Under the pieces are notes generated by a model, which saw nothing but the letters and a program-made list of their open reading frames with translations, had not been told where the DNA came from and ran no database searches. From Anastrepha obliqua (taxonomy: Eukaryota; Arthropoda; Insecta; Diptera; Tephritidae), in the NCBI RefSeq assembly GCF_027943255.1, contig NC_072895.1:32028001-32092000 (forward strand): a stretch of 64,000 bases of DNA. Reading direction: 5' to 3'. The stretch's first letter is position 1, and every line of letters begins with the position of its first letter. The position numbers and the translations under genes are program-made. Positions 23,630-35,700 of the stretch are shown piece by piece.

Positions 23630-25735
23630 TAATAGTTTTGCCTTCAGGTGCAGGTGGTCCTGCTGTTGAATAAGCAGTCGCAACTTTTTTCTTACTATTG
23701 CGACTGGATAAGTTATGCAAAGTGGTTCATACTCAGGCAGTTAAGAAATGCGATCACACTTTTTAATCAATATTTGACTCACACAGTGCATTTCTGTGGC
23801 CATAAACCACTTTGGTATAATTCCAAGGATTGTCAATTCAGCAAATATTCCCAAATGTAAAAGAAAAAAAAAAACAAAAAAAAAGAGCAAACTCACCATC
23901 ATTAGTGGCGTTCAAATATTTTAAGTGTACGTCACATCAATATCTGTGTTTTCCATTAAAGCGTCGACACTGGCAACTAAAAGTTCGTGTCTTAAGTCTT
24001 TTGTGTTTCGTGGGGTTTTTACTGCATTTAAATGCAGAGAAATAATCGAAGCAAAAAAAAAAAAATGCTGAATCAACATACACACGTACGTTTCCGATAA
24101 GCACTGAGCAATCGCAGGTGTGAAAACCGCAAGACAAAGAAATTCATTGCTTCAGTTCCTCTGGGCTATCGGTGCTTTCTTATTTATTCATTTTCCCCTT
24201 TTTGACAGGGGCAGTACCGTTATAAATATTGAATATCAGTAAACTTGTGGCAATCAGTTCTTGATATTGTAATTTACCTGTAAATGTAGTGAGTAAAGCG
24301 CATCATAACTCCGGCTTGTTTCTGTATACACGCACAGCCACATCAAATTTCAAGGGAACATTATTTCCACATTCTAAGCAATTAAAAATTTAAGCCGCTT
24401 TTCTTGATACGTAGAAATTTCACTGACTCATGGGGACACATTACGAAGTCAGTTGTTATAATTGATTCTTTTAAGATCACCTCACTCACTCACTCACTGT
24501 TGACTTTCCTTTGCGTTGTGCCAGCGCTGTCATTTCCTTCATGTAAATCAATTTTACGTTTGTGTCTTGTCAGCGAGCGTGACCCAATTTTTTTGAGTTC
24601 TAATGTACATACATATGTACATATATACAGATGTAACACATCGGTTGCTTTGACATTTCAACACAATCACTAGAATAATTAATACAATTTCATTTACTTA
24701 TTTTACTCTTCTTTTCCTATTTTTTCTACTTCTTTTAATTTTCGTTGTGGCTATAATTGAAGAGATTCTGATTCTCTGTTTCGTATAAATTTCGCTTAGT
24801 CAACTTTTTTAAGCACCACATAAAGTGAGATTGCTGACGTAAGTGTTATTTTTATAATAAGTTGTCTAAAAATATATATTTTGAATGCAAAAACAAAGCA
24901 CGTACTTTTTGTTGTCCAGCGAAAACAACAAAGTTATTTACTGCATTTGCTGATTTTGTATTCATTTTTAGCGGCCTGCAAGCTTTTTGTATATTTGCTC
25001 GAATTGCCTAATCTGGCTTTTATCAGTTACAAAATATCAACGATTTTTGGTGAAATGAAAATGCGAAAGAGTGGAGTTTCTCATAGGTTCAAAACGCAGA
25101 CTAAAAAATGTGTGGCTTTATATAACCTAATCCATGGTTTTGTTTTCGAGACCAATCTTCTTGTGAAAACTCGAATAATGCTATTTCAGATGCAGTGATT
25201 GATTAGACCAAAACACCCCAAGTTGATGGCAAGTGCGCTGCCTTTCCTCAATTCTATCTAACCCAAGCCTCCAACCTCGCCTAGTTCACTGCGGTTGTTG
25301 TCTGGTATTTCCCCCAGAAAACAGTTGTTACTTAACAGCTATACCGGTGAATACTCGTCCACCAGAGCCTCAGTAGTGTAAAACGGGAAACGCTGAGGTT
25401 AATATTTGTGTAAAGAGGCTATATGTGACGCCTCATGCAGCACATGAATCCGTCGGGATATGGGAAATCAGTGACACCCTCTGACTTGAACTAAGAAGCA
25501 AAAAAGTAAATCTCTTTACTAGATTTTGTTATTAAGTATACGATTAGGGCCCTACGAACCAACCAAAGTTAATGGAAATTAATGTATATTCCCCTATGTA
25601 ATTTCCATCTAATAGGATCGTGACCGGCAAAATTCAAACTTAGTTTAAAGACTTGTTGCCAAGGCAAACTCAGAACAAAGTTGGGCAAACCTATTATTCA
25701 CGCTTGAATCTTCGTTTTAGGTGAATATTAGCATA
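23630..25735. other. Non-coding stretch, no gene seen
   Basis: Includes a (CACT)n run at about 24481-24498 and TACATACATATGTACATATA-like sequence at about 24604-24627. A 105-aa ORF at 24881-25198 has no known motif. A 10-bp inverted repeat ATGGAAATTA/TAATTTCCAT lies at about 25572-25608. Confidence 0.5.
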
Positions 25736-25925
25736 CGATGGTCCTGGTTTTTTGCTGATTATCGACAACTTCAATGAACTGTTAAGCATCCACTTAAGGT
25801 TCATGTTTGGGGATGCTTCTCCGCTTTGTGTTTACCGCCACATTGAATGCAGTTTTGATGAATAAAATTTACATAAAAAGCATTATTGTTGTCAGCTGCG
25901 AAGAGATCATGATGAATTTAGTGTA
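25736..25925 (+). pseudogene. Tc1-like transposase scrap
   Basis: The segment 25778-25822 translates to TVKHPLKVHVWGCFS, the conserved strand ahead of the second catalytic Asp in Tc1-like transposases. About 55 bases later another frame reads KALLLSAAKRS, matching the following conserved helix. Stops interrupt it. Too little remains to assign a family or find TIRs. Confidence 0.7.
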
Positions 25926-26639
25926 AGGTATGACAATATTTCAGTTTCTTTTGGTTCAGCATCTCTTTCTATCGAGTATGACGCGCCGGTTGACCACCAC
26001 CGTTGTTGATCAGTTCACCTCATTTTTCTTGCAGAGGCACAACAAGTGAGAGTGATGCCATTGCGATGCCAAATCGGCTATGTCAGTCAAGAACTTTGGT
26101 GACAGAAACGGGCTGCAGCTCTAGTTCATAAACGAAGACACATGGCTCGTTCTATAATAAAGCGCAAAATTTTTAAAGTGAATCATATTTTATTCCACTC
26201 TTAAGTTGAAAAAAAACTTTCTTTTATAAGACTTCCTCTGAAAAGTTGAACTCAGAAAGTTTTTCTGTCAAAGCAACAGCTTGAGTTGCAGATATTAGGG
26301 ATAAGTTTGCATCTATGTGCCGATCGCTTGTAGGTATATTCCGATTTAACTCAATTTTTCCGGCTAATTCCAGTTATATTCACCAAACAAAAATGATAGC
26401 TCATGGGTTCAGGTTTATAACTGAAGCTATTTCGTTTCTTACTTGTCCACTAACGTAGCAACTAAGCGCATGCTTTCTATAGTTTTTGAGAAAACCCAGG
26501 GTTACCTTTCATTTCACGTGGGTACCAAACCCTGCTCGTATTGATTGCAAAGTTGACGCCAGTAAATAAATTTTGAAAATTGTAATAGTGATTTTTGTCT
26601 TATAGAGATATAAATAGTGTAGATTAGAATTTAATACTA
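25926..26639. other. Non-coding stretch, no gene seen
   Basis: No coding or structural signal recognised, apart from possible further decay of the Tc1-like scrap at its left edge. Confidence 0.45.
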
Positions 26640-28262
26640 AAAAATTGTTTATTAAATATTTAGTGGCAACTCCATTCAAGAGTTTTTTTTAATTAAGTTT
26701 TATATTTTCTTTGAACGCATATTATTTTGTACGCATTTGCTTATAAAAAAAAAATAAATAATTGGCGCGTACACTTCTGTTAGGTGTTTGGCCGAGCTCT
26801 TCCTCCTATTTGTGGTGTGCGTCTTGATGTTGTTCCACAAATGGAGGGACCCACAGTTTCAAGCCGATTCCGAACGGCAGATATTTTTATGAGGAGCTTT
26901 TTCATGGCAGAAATACACTCGGAGGTTTGCCATTACCTGCCGAGGGGCGACCGCTATTAGAAAAATGTTTTTCTTAATTTGGGTGTTTCACCGAGATTCG
27001 AACTAACGACCTCTCTGTGAATTCCGAATGGTAATCACGCACCAACCCATTCGGCTACGGCGGCCGCATTTGCTTATATTTACTTCTTTTTTCAGTAGTT
27101 CACGCTGTGCAATAAAAAGTAGGTGGCAGCGCTATTAAAAAATATTTTGAACTTAAAGCGCTCTGAAACTCATTTTCTTTTATAAACGTTTTTTTATATT
27201 CTATTTAGTTTTAAATTTATCTTAATTTTTTCCATTAAAAGTCAGGTGGCAACGCTACTTAAAAAATGTTTTTGTACATCTTTTAAATACCATTTGTTAA
27301 ATGGTGCAATGGATTTATGTTTTTACAATAAGAATTAGGTGGCAACTTCAAAAATATTTTTAATTTAAAGCGCTCTTAAATTCATTTTGTGCTATACTAT
27401 AGATATTTTATTCAGTTTTATAATTTATGGTATTTAAATTTCTCCCATTAAAAATTAGGTGGCAATACCACTTAAATACACTTTATTATACAATAGTATT
27501 TAATTAAACTGTGTAATTGAAATTGTATTTTTGCAAAAAGAATAAGGTGGCAACGCTATTGAAACATATTTTTGATATAAAGCGTTCTTCAACTCATTTT
27601 GTTTTATAGACATTGTCTTATATTTCATTTAGTTTTAAAATTTATTTTAATTTCTTCCATTAAAAGAAAGGTGGCAACGCCACTTAAAATTAATATGTTT
27701 GTACATTTTTTTGATATCATCATATCATAATATCATTTGTTAAACTGTGTAATGAATTCTTGTTTTTGCAATAAGAATTAGGTGGCAACGCCATTGAAAC
27801 ATACTTAAGAACGCTTTATTCAACTCGTCTTGTTTTATATCATAGACATTTTCGAATATTTCATTTAGTTTCAAAATTTATTTTTATTTTTTACATTACA
27901 AGTTAGGTGGCAACGCCACTTAAAATAAAATGTTTATGCATTTTTCTTCATTAACTTATTATATTATTTATTAAACTGTGGAATGATTTTCTTTTTTCGC
28001 AATAAGAGTTAGGTGGCAACACCATTCAAAAATATTTTTAATTTAAAACGTTCTTAAACTCATTTTGGTTTATAGCCATTTTTTATATTTTATTCAGTTT
28101 TACAATTTGTGGTATTTCCATTTTTTCCATTAAAAGTTAGGTGGCAACGCCTCTTTAAATGAATATTTTTATTAATTTTTGTAAATACCTTTATTGTATT
28201 ATAAATTAAACTGTGCAAAGAATTTTTGTGTTTGCAATAAGAATTAGGTGGCAACGATATAA
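26640..28262 (+). repeat. Satellite with alternating two-part period (AGGTGGCAACGCC landmark)
   Basis: The landmark AGGTGGCAACGCC or close variants appear at about 27119, 27242, 27336, 27459, 27546, 27669, 27780, 27906, 28011, 28139 and 28247, and a diverged one at about 26663. Spacings alternate between about 122-128 and about 87-111. The unit is therefore a dimer of about 210-235 bp. The A half carries AAAGCGTTCTTCAACTCATT and ATTTCATTTAGTTTTAAAAT; the B half carries AAACTGTGTAATGA and TTTTTGCAATAAGAATTAGG. A SINE is inserted at 26746-27065. Confidence 0.85.
26746..27065 (-). mobile_element. tRNA-Ser/Leu-like SINE, copy 2, with target-site duplication
   Basis: Same family as 5986-6312 in reverse. 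The head is at the right (GCCGTAGCCGAATGGGTTGG on the minus strand) and the tail at the left. The hairpin stem is ATTTGTGG/CCACAAAT. It is bounded by the exact 13-bp direct repeat GCATTTGCTTATA at 26733-26745 and 27066-27078, showing retroposition into the satellite. Confidence 0.95.
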
Positions 28263-28477
28263 ATGAATTAGCTTTGTACTAAAGTCTACTTAAGATTTGA
28301 CAACCATGTGACAATACCTCTTTCTATTTTTTGTAAAATTATGCTTTACTTAAATACATGAACCGTCTATATGCAGTCAAGTGGTTTTAAAAGGAACTGA
28401 AAACTATTAAAATGGAGCTTACAATTGTCAGTAATACCCAATTGCGGGGACTTTTTATATATTATATAATTTATATA

Positions 28478-29240
28478 TCGGGTGTACAACTAAGTAATTT
28501 CGTATTTGTTACTAACCTCATATCTATTTATGTAGTCAATAATTTGACAGTGACAGCTATTCTATGTTAAAGCACGCCATAAAATCAAGTAAATTTGAGA
28601 TGTCACAGTGAATATTAGTAAACACACATTTTTTTTTTATTACAGTCTACATTTAGACGTTCCAACAAAACAGCATTTGCGGGGAGATTTGCTTTTGTTC
28701 TTCAATTTAAAGAAAAGTGCAACAGAAGCACATCGTTTACTCTCAGAAGCTTATGCTGAATATGCTCCAGAGGTTGATACTCTACTACTCCTCTGCAATT
28801 GATAGGTTTGAAGCAAGCAACAGCCGAAAAATGGCCAGAATCGGCAACCAGACACGAGAAATTGATTTTCCATCATAACAATGCTCGGCCACATGTTGCA
28901 GTACCGGTCAAAAATTATTTGGAAAATGCCGGATGGGAAATTCTACCTCACCTGTCTTATAGCCCAGATATAGCTCCTTCTGATTACCACTTTTTTCGGT
29001 CGACGCAGAATAACCTTTCGGTTCACCAATGTTGAAGGTATTAAAAAATGGCTTGATGACTTTCTCGGAGCTAAAGATGAGAAGTTTTTTTGGGATGGAA
29101 TCTATAAATTGCCTGAAAGGTGGGAAAAAGTTGTCGCTTCCGATGGACAATATTTTGAATAAAATATTTTTTCACTTTTATACTTAAATAAATGGTTTTT
29201 TTTAACAAAAAAATACGAAATTAATTAGTTGTACAGCCAA
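28478..29240 (+). mobile_element. Internally deleted mariner with both TIRs
   Basis: The left end TCGGGTGTACAACTAAGTAA and the right end, read on the minus strand, TTGGCTGTACAACTAATTAA are followed by TTTCGTATTT on both. TA flanks both sides. The element is 763 bp. Inside, sequence from about 28660 gives the N-terminal helix (SATEAHRLLSEAYAEYAPE), then a jump to the catalytic half from 28799: EKLIFHHNNARPHVA and YSPDIAPSDYHFF, 34 residues apart. The Asp of the usual HDNARPH block is Asn here. Stops and frame changes occur (about 28803, 29033), and the C-terminus ERWEKVVASDGQYFE is in another frame. The middle of the gene is missing. Confidence 0.9.
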
Positions 29241-30825
29241 TATATTAATATTTATAATTATGCGTACATATATTTTTATTTATATTTCTTCAAGTATCCA
29301 TCTGCTTTTTCCTTTATATAAAATATTTTAAATTTTAATATTTACTTCTCTTTCGTCATTAATTTTCCTCTGAAATTCGCGTAATTAAATTTTAATTTTT
29401 ATTATGTGCATTTTTAAATTATGCACACATACACTCATTCATACGTACATACATACAAAAGTATATTTGTGACCATCTTTAATTTTAGTAAGTCCCTGAA
29501 CCGATCAAAAACCCATAGAAATCACTTTTGCACACTCAACCCTTTCCGCACTTGCGCACACACATGCAGACACGCATACACATGCATAGCAAAACTTTAG
29601 AAACTTTGGCTTTATGAACATAGCAACACATCGGATGTGCCACAAATGGGTGCAGCTGTCGGCTGAATGCCGCTACTGACAATAAGTCTCTTGCCATTTT
29701 CAAGAAGCCTTTAAAATCTCTGAAAAAATGCTGTAAAAGAATTACTTGCCATATACGAAAATCATAAAACGTATTCTGTTGTCGCTTGTGGCGGTAACAT
29801 TTAAAATAGCAGACAAAAACTTTGTTAAAAAACACAGAAAATAAATAAAAAATTGACTCCTTTTTAAAGTTTTTTTATATTGTTGCTCTTTAAAATTGTG
29901 CACTTCTTTTTGATTTTTTCATTTTTATTTTGTTTTTCTGCAGTTTAATTTTTGATGTCGCTTGGCGTATATCACGTTTCCACGACTTCATTGTTAAACA
30001 AGCGCCATCCGAGGCGATTGCTCCACAAAACAATCGAATGGGAACACACGAAGATGTGCATTGGCCCCTTAGCAACAATAACAACAATAACAAAAATAAA
30101 TATACTACCATCAAAATCAAATAAAATCAACCAAAAATCAAGTTGGAGATGCCATTTGCCGTTTATTTTTCAGGGGACCGTATTCGGCATTTAAGTTCCC
30201 CGGTAGCGTGTGGACTTTGTTATTGTATGGCACTGGGGCATGCAAAAATAAATGAAGCATATACGTATGTGTATACAAATCGAGAAATACAAGTCTATTC
30301 ACAAATGCAGATATCAATTGAATGCGGATAGGTACACAGATTGTGCCCATTTTTCGACAGTTAAAGGTTGCAGATTTTTGTTTTTCTCTCTCTACGTTAC
30401 TGGTGCATCAGTCAGCTTTTGATTTGCTCTTTGGTCACTTTAAAATTTCTAACTTATTCAGCTATAAGCGAGTAAAAATCTTAGTTAAGTTAAAAAAATT
30501 AAACAAGTTTTTCTACTACATAATGTCGTTGCTCCTGAAGGTATCTTTTCTTACCTCTACGGCTTATGTAAAATAATAAAAAAAATTGAAATGGGTATGC
30601 TTAGTAAAAGTTTGAAATATAATACAGTAATCAAGAATGAGTTTTGACATAGAAATTAAATTCAATTTTTCAACATCAAAAGCAATATATGGCGCTCTTT
30701 ATTTATCTTTGATTTTTTTTTACTAATTCATATTTATGCACAGCATTTGAAAGGAACTTATGAAAAAACTTCAAACTCTTTGGAAAAGCTACAAAAACAA
30801 ATAACACACTATTTCTACACTCCGA
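29241..30825. other. Non-coding stretch, no gene seen
   Basis: AT-rich, with AACAATAAC triplets at about 30073-30095. No domains in the short ORFs. Confidence 0.5.
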
Positions 30826-30915
30826 ATGAGGGGGGAAAAATCCATTATTTTTTCGTAAAATTTCTGCTCAAATGGCTTGAAACTGTTTTATGGTCGAGCT
30901 TTAGCACGTAGGTTT
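30826..30915 (-). mobile_element. Mariner terminal remnant
   Basis: GGGGGGAAAAATCCATTATT and the following text (AATGGCTTGAAACTG, TTTTATGGTCGAGCTTTAGC) align with 56885-56970, the 3' end of a mariner derivative. Only this end is present. Confidence 0.6.
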
Positions 30916-33900
30916 TCTATTCAAAAATTCATTACTCAAAAACAACTGATTTTAGCTACTGGGCATTCAGCTCTATTGAAGTATGAGGTGTCCTCTTGAT
31001 TTGGAAAAAGTTAAAAAAAATACACTTTTTGAAATACCGAATTTCGAAAAAATTTCGCACTTTTTGTTTTTTTGCAAAATAAAAAATTTTCAACAACTTT
31101 TTAGCTATTGTTTCTACATGAAGTCGTTCGTGCAAGTAATGACAATCATTTTGAACCCAGAATCATTAAAATCGGTTTATTTTTGACTAAGTTATGAGCA
31201 TTTAAAAAAATTGTTTCTTATATAATTAAAAAAAATCGATTTTGAGCCGAAAATAAAATTGCCGATAAATCTTGAAAAAATTTTTTTTGGGGCGAACAAA
31301 AGAATACGTGTCTCATTATTTTGATCACAGAGCAACATATTTGAGTTACATCGAAATCGAAGAACATGTCCCGAATAACCCGGTTGAATTGAATTGGAAA
31401 GTAAAGCAACAAATCCAAGTTCCAGACTTTGCGCAAATTAAAAAAAAAAATCAAAACTTATGATAAAATTTTAAAAATTTTGATAAATTAAAAAAAATTG
31501 TAAAAAAAATAAAAATGTTTGATCCTAAATTTTTTAATAAAATTTTAATTATATTAAAATTTTAAAAATATTAAAATTATTATTATTATTAAATATTAAA
31601 ATTTTTGATATTAAAATTTTTTATCAAAATTTTTATACAAATTTCGAGTATGCAGGATGAAAGTCCATTAAATTGATTTTGATGAAGTTTTAAATTTTTG
31701 GTCTTAAAATTTTTAATAAAATTTTTTATAAAAATTTCGAGTAAGCCGGATAGAAGTCCACTAAATTGGGGTGAGTAAAGTGCAAGTTTGAGATAGCTCC
31801 AAAATCGTGTTGAGTTTTGTCATTTTTTTGCTGGCGGTCTTACTAACTACTAGCAAGTTTCATTGCATTGAGCCACAGCCTTCTGAAGCAATTGGTTGTT
31901 GCAAACTATTTAAATTTAAATTGTTTGCTGAGCTAATTGCATAATTTCACAGGATGAGCGAATGGAATTTGTAAATCTATTACTGCTATTTTTTACATTG
32001 CAGTTATTTACTCAAAATTACCATTTTCACAAATCACGGTTTTTATTGGATCGCATAAGGAAAGTGAATTGCGCAAACATGAAAAGCGTTTATGTAAATG
32101 CTGCATATGTAAAGAAAAAATTAAAGCATTTATGTACACGATCTCATGCATGTGATGCTAACAAAATGGACATTAAAACGCTAAAAATAAGCAGTTGACC
32201 ACCGGCCAACAGACAAACAACCCTCAATTGCGGGCCAATCAAGCAACCAATGTCGTAATAGCTAGTTGAGACTTTTCGTATCAAATTACCGGAGAACAAT
32301 AATAATAAAACCCAATCAGTCTGCATTTACATTCAAACGAGTATTCTGTCAATACGTGGATGGCAAACAAAAGACTTGGGCCACGAACCTGCCGTGATAA
32401 GCAAACACATGCGCAATTATAAAATAAAATACACAAACATGGAACTAACTTACGAAAAACACTGACAGTCGAATAAACAGCAAAGCGGCTGCTACTTTTC
32501 CTCTAGCTGTTGGCCACAATTGTAAAAATTACAGTTGGGAGTGTAGCTTCAACGTGGACGAACTCGCAGTGCCAGGTACCTGTACATCCAATAGAATGGC
32601 AACAAACAAATGAAGAAGAAAACGAAATGAATAGCGCAGCCAAATAGCTTGTCGTCTTTTCAGCACAAGGCAAATAAAAGAAGAAAAGCGTCGCTCGACA
32701 GCCAATAGGCAACAGATAGAAAATCACTGATTACCAGCGGCCCAGCCATGGCGAATGACCATCAAATGAAAACGAAAATCATTGAAAGCGAAATCTATAT
32801 CTAAATCTAAATCACAAGGAGGCCGAGAAAATCAGAAGCATTTGAAAGGCGAACGGAAAATGAAAATAATCGCCAACAGCTGAATAGGATGCAAATGAGC
32901 AGAAGCTAAGGACAGTCAGAATGCCAGCAATAGCCAATAGCTTTGGGCAGCCGTCGAGCAAATGGGCAGAGCTTGGCGCAAGTGAAGCCTTTTCGACTGC
33001 TGCTGGCCGGTTGCTGGTGACCATTGTGGCAGTGGCTATTATTAAGGCGTATGATGAGCCAAGTAGCCCAAAGCAGGCAGATGCCACATTTAAAGGCAAC
33101 GCTTAGTACAATCGGCAGGAGAGTGGATATTATTGTCTGCAGTAATTGTATCGCATAATTGCTGCCGTTTCAATGGCACTTGCAGCAGCAGCACCACCAG
33201 CAGCAGCAGTCGGTGTAATGCAATTGTTCTAGCAAATCTCACTAGCTTGGCAATAAGTGAATGTTGATCGACTGGACGTGTGCGCATGTGTGTGTGTGTG
33301 TGTGTGCGTTACAGTAGCTTTTAGAATATATTCTCGTGTCTGTGCAAAATGTACGCGTTCGCCCGCAGGGTGGCATTGTTTACCATTTCGTTTGTTGAGC
33401 GTGCAGAAGAAGACACAATAAAAAGCTGTAGCAGTGGTAGTAGCAGTAACATTTCGCTTGAAGGTCGCATTCAATGCCATTGTACTAGCCATTGCTCGGA
33501 GGCGAGTGAGAGCGAAGTTGAGTGCATGTGTTAACCCACTCGTAAGTTACGTATGTGTGTGTAAGTGTGCGTTCGTGTATGACTGGACTGTAATTGAGTT
33601 TGGTTTTCGTAATGCTTTTGCTTTTTGCTTGATCTAAGTTAAGATGACTTTTTACTATGGTTGTACTTAAATTGTGGCTTACACACAAGATCCTGGGCTT
33701 GGCAATTGGCCAGCAAGTTTTTGTTTCTACGCCACCTCAATTGTATGGTAATTAAAAGAGTTACTAAAGGCCAATGGATGGCAATGCCGTGAGGCCACAG
33801 ACAATGAAGATAACTGCAATTAAGGAACGCCCTTCCAATTGGGTGCTGGTAGTTTGCGTGAAATTAAAATAATGCATGCAAATTTTGTTCATTTAAAAAT

Positions 33901-34049
33901 TGCGTTATAAAGAAGAGCTAAAATAAAAAAAAAACGCAAAGCAAAATTTGTTATTTATATTTTTTTTTATTGCAAACTATTATTAGTATCGCCTATTGTA
34001 AAAGGTTTTCTATTAAATATTCCAATTATTAGAATCCTTCTTGACATTC
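30916..34049. other. Non-coding stretch, no gene seen
   Basis: AT-rich to 32.3 kb. A local duplication of AAATTTCGAGTA...AGTCCA occurs at about 31640 and 31733. GC rises at about 32.4-33.5 kb, with CAGCAGCACCACCAGCAGCA at about 33182-33210 and (GT)n at about 33288-33307. Short ORFs there (for example 32921-33106) have no known motif or supporting splice pattern. Confidence 0.5.
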
Positions 34050-34279
34050 AATAGAAATTTTGCTACTCTTCTTCCATCTCGGCAGGAATGGAGTAAGGGA
34101 CTTTCACTGAACAAACTTCGCCATTACAGTTTACACGGATAGTTCAAAAATGGATTGTGGTGTTGGAGCTGGTATAGCATTGAAAATAGACCTAGCATTG
34201 AAAAATCTGTGCGTCTTCCCAATACTAGCAGTGTCTCCCAGCCAGAAATATTGCCAATTTGGAAGGCTTGTAGACTACT
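34050..34279 (+). pseudogene. LINE RNase H N-terminal fragment
   Basis: Frame-broken RNase H start. PSRQEWSKGLSLNKL precedes YTDSSKMDCGVGAGI (first catalytic Asp block), then in another frame RLPNTSSVSQPEILPIWKAC (catalytic Glu region). It stops abruptly at about 34279, where a LINE 3' end in the opposite orientation begins. Confidence 0.75.
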
Positions 34280-34785
34280 AGGTAGGTGGAGTGGCTGTCG
34301 CAATGGCACACTTAGACCTTTCATAGGTCCATTGTGATACCACTGGAACTTATCCTTACCCTATGGGTTCCTTTTCAAACCATCCGGTAGCTTTAATAAA
34401 TGAGCAAAGCTTCGTTAGTTTTAGATGCGCTATGTCCGCTACATCAATTAAAAATGGCATGTCAAGAGTGCGGAGTCTCCTTGTTGAAAAGCTTTCACAC
34501 TCACATAAAAGGTGCCTGACTGTTTCCTCTTCTTCTGTATTCAGACAGCTTCTACAGAAATCGAAGTACGGGAGTCCTAACCTTCTAGCGTGTCTGCCTA
34601 TCAGGCAATGGCCAGTTAATACCACTGTCAGTTTTCTTATAGTTTCTCTGTTAAATCTTAGCAAGCTTTTTGATCGGCCGCTGTTCCATTTGGGCCATGT
34701 CTGTCTGCTTAGTGCGCATTTTGACAGACTACTTATTGCTGATTTCTCTTTTAAGTGTAATTCGACTATTTTTTTGGATAGCTAG
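34280..34785 (-). pseudogene. LINE C-terminal region and 3' end
   Basis: The minus-strand frame (34664-34356, recognisable from about 34780) contains TGHCLIGRHARRLGLPY and the Cys/His motif CRSCLNTEEEETVRHLLCEC. The 3' end, read on the minus strand, has GTGGTATCACAATGG followed by sequence ending CCACCTACCTAG at 34280. The same 3'-terminal phrase is found at 54465-54534. It is 5'-truncated after RNase H. Confidence 0.85.
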
Positions 34786-34889
34786 GCCGCACGGGGTTCG
34801 CCCACAACAACCATTAAACTGGTAATAAAAAGCAGGAATTCTTATCACCTTGAGCGAAAGCCTTAACGTTAACTTAAACTGGATCCCGG

Positions 34890-35430
34890 CGTTGCAGTAG
34901 AAAGGGACTTCTCGCTAAGAAAATTCGCATCATCAGAGCACTTTAATAGAACTCCGAAGTGGGAGTGCTTCATAACAGCAACTTCAACGACTTATTTACC
35001 ATCAACGCAGGCGTAAGGCAAGGTTGTCCCTTAACGCCTCCCCGCGTCGCCATTGCCCTAGACGACGTGCCATAACCATGCAGAAAAGAGGCGTCCTATA
35101 GAGTTTCACCAGAAATCTAGAAGTGACTCCGCCACATCTGTTGTATATTTGGGATCAACACCATGAGCAACGACGCATTGTGGAGATCTACGAGTGAGGA
35201 ATCCATCCTATGACAAATCAAACGCAGAATGTGGCAATGGATAGGTCATACGCTTGAAACACCCTCAGATGGCATCACGAGAATGGCACTGGACTGGAAA
35301 CCGCAAGGGAACAGAGGTTGGCCAAAGATTGCTTAAAGAAGGTTGACGTTGCGCGAGCTAGCAGATGCCTACATTATGTGACACGGCGCAAAAACAACAG
35401 CCCAGAATCGTGTACGATGGAAAAGTCTTG
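34890..35430 (+). pseudogene. Non-LTR RT fragment of a different family
   Basis: FTINAGVRQGCPL at about 34998-35034 is the RT block ahead of the palm. The catalytic YADD box is not visible. Further on, in broken frames, RRMWQWIGHTLETPSDGITR (about 35224) and DWKPQGNRG are the C-terminal signature of a LINE family distinct from the RNase H ones. A related C-terminus occurs at 38570-38920. Clade not assigned. Confidence 0.7.
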
Positions 35431-35439
35431 TCGAGGTGC

Positions 35440-35700
35440 TATGCCTGCGAGCGAAGTGAATAAGGATAAAATTAAAAAAATCTGTGGCCGGAGACATTGG
35501 AAGATTAAAGGAAACGAAAAAGCAGACGAAGTGGCAAGAGGGGGATCTGTCATGAGCAACATTCTTGCAGAATAAAAATTCATTCCACTGGGTGCAATCA
35601 AGAATGTAATCTCATCAAAATACCTACGAATCGCGGGTTGTAGATGGAGGGATCAGAGGACGTACGACGACAACAGAACATTATTGCACAGCTACAACCA
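35440..35700 (+). pseudogene. LINE RNase H C-terminal scrap
   Basis: HWKIKGNEKADEVARGGS (about 35500-35550) corresponds to the end of RNase H, and PLGAIKNVISSKYLR with CRWRDQRTYDDNRTLL to what follows it. It is joined directly to the different-family RT fragment, so this is a composite of two decayed elements. Confidence 0.65.

Noticed and set aside
23409..23720. 103-codon minus-strand ORF
   Set aside because: Overlaps the right end of the MITE and has no known motif.
26640..28262. CRISPR-like or regulatory array with 13-bp repeats and variable spacers
   Set aside because: The spacers are related to each other in two alternating classes, so it is a dimeric satellite.
32921..33106. Small protein with a hydrophobic segment
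   Set aside because: Short, with overlapping ORFs on the opposite strand, no splice or promoter support, no recognised domain.
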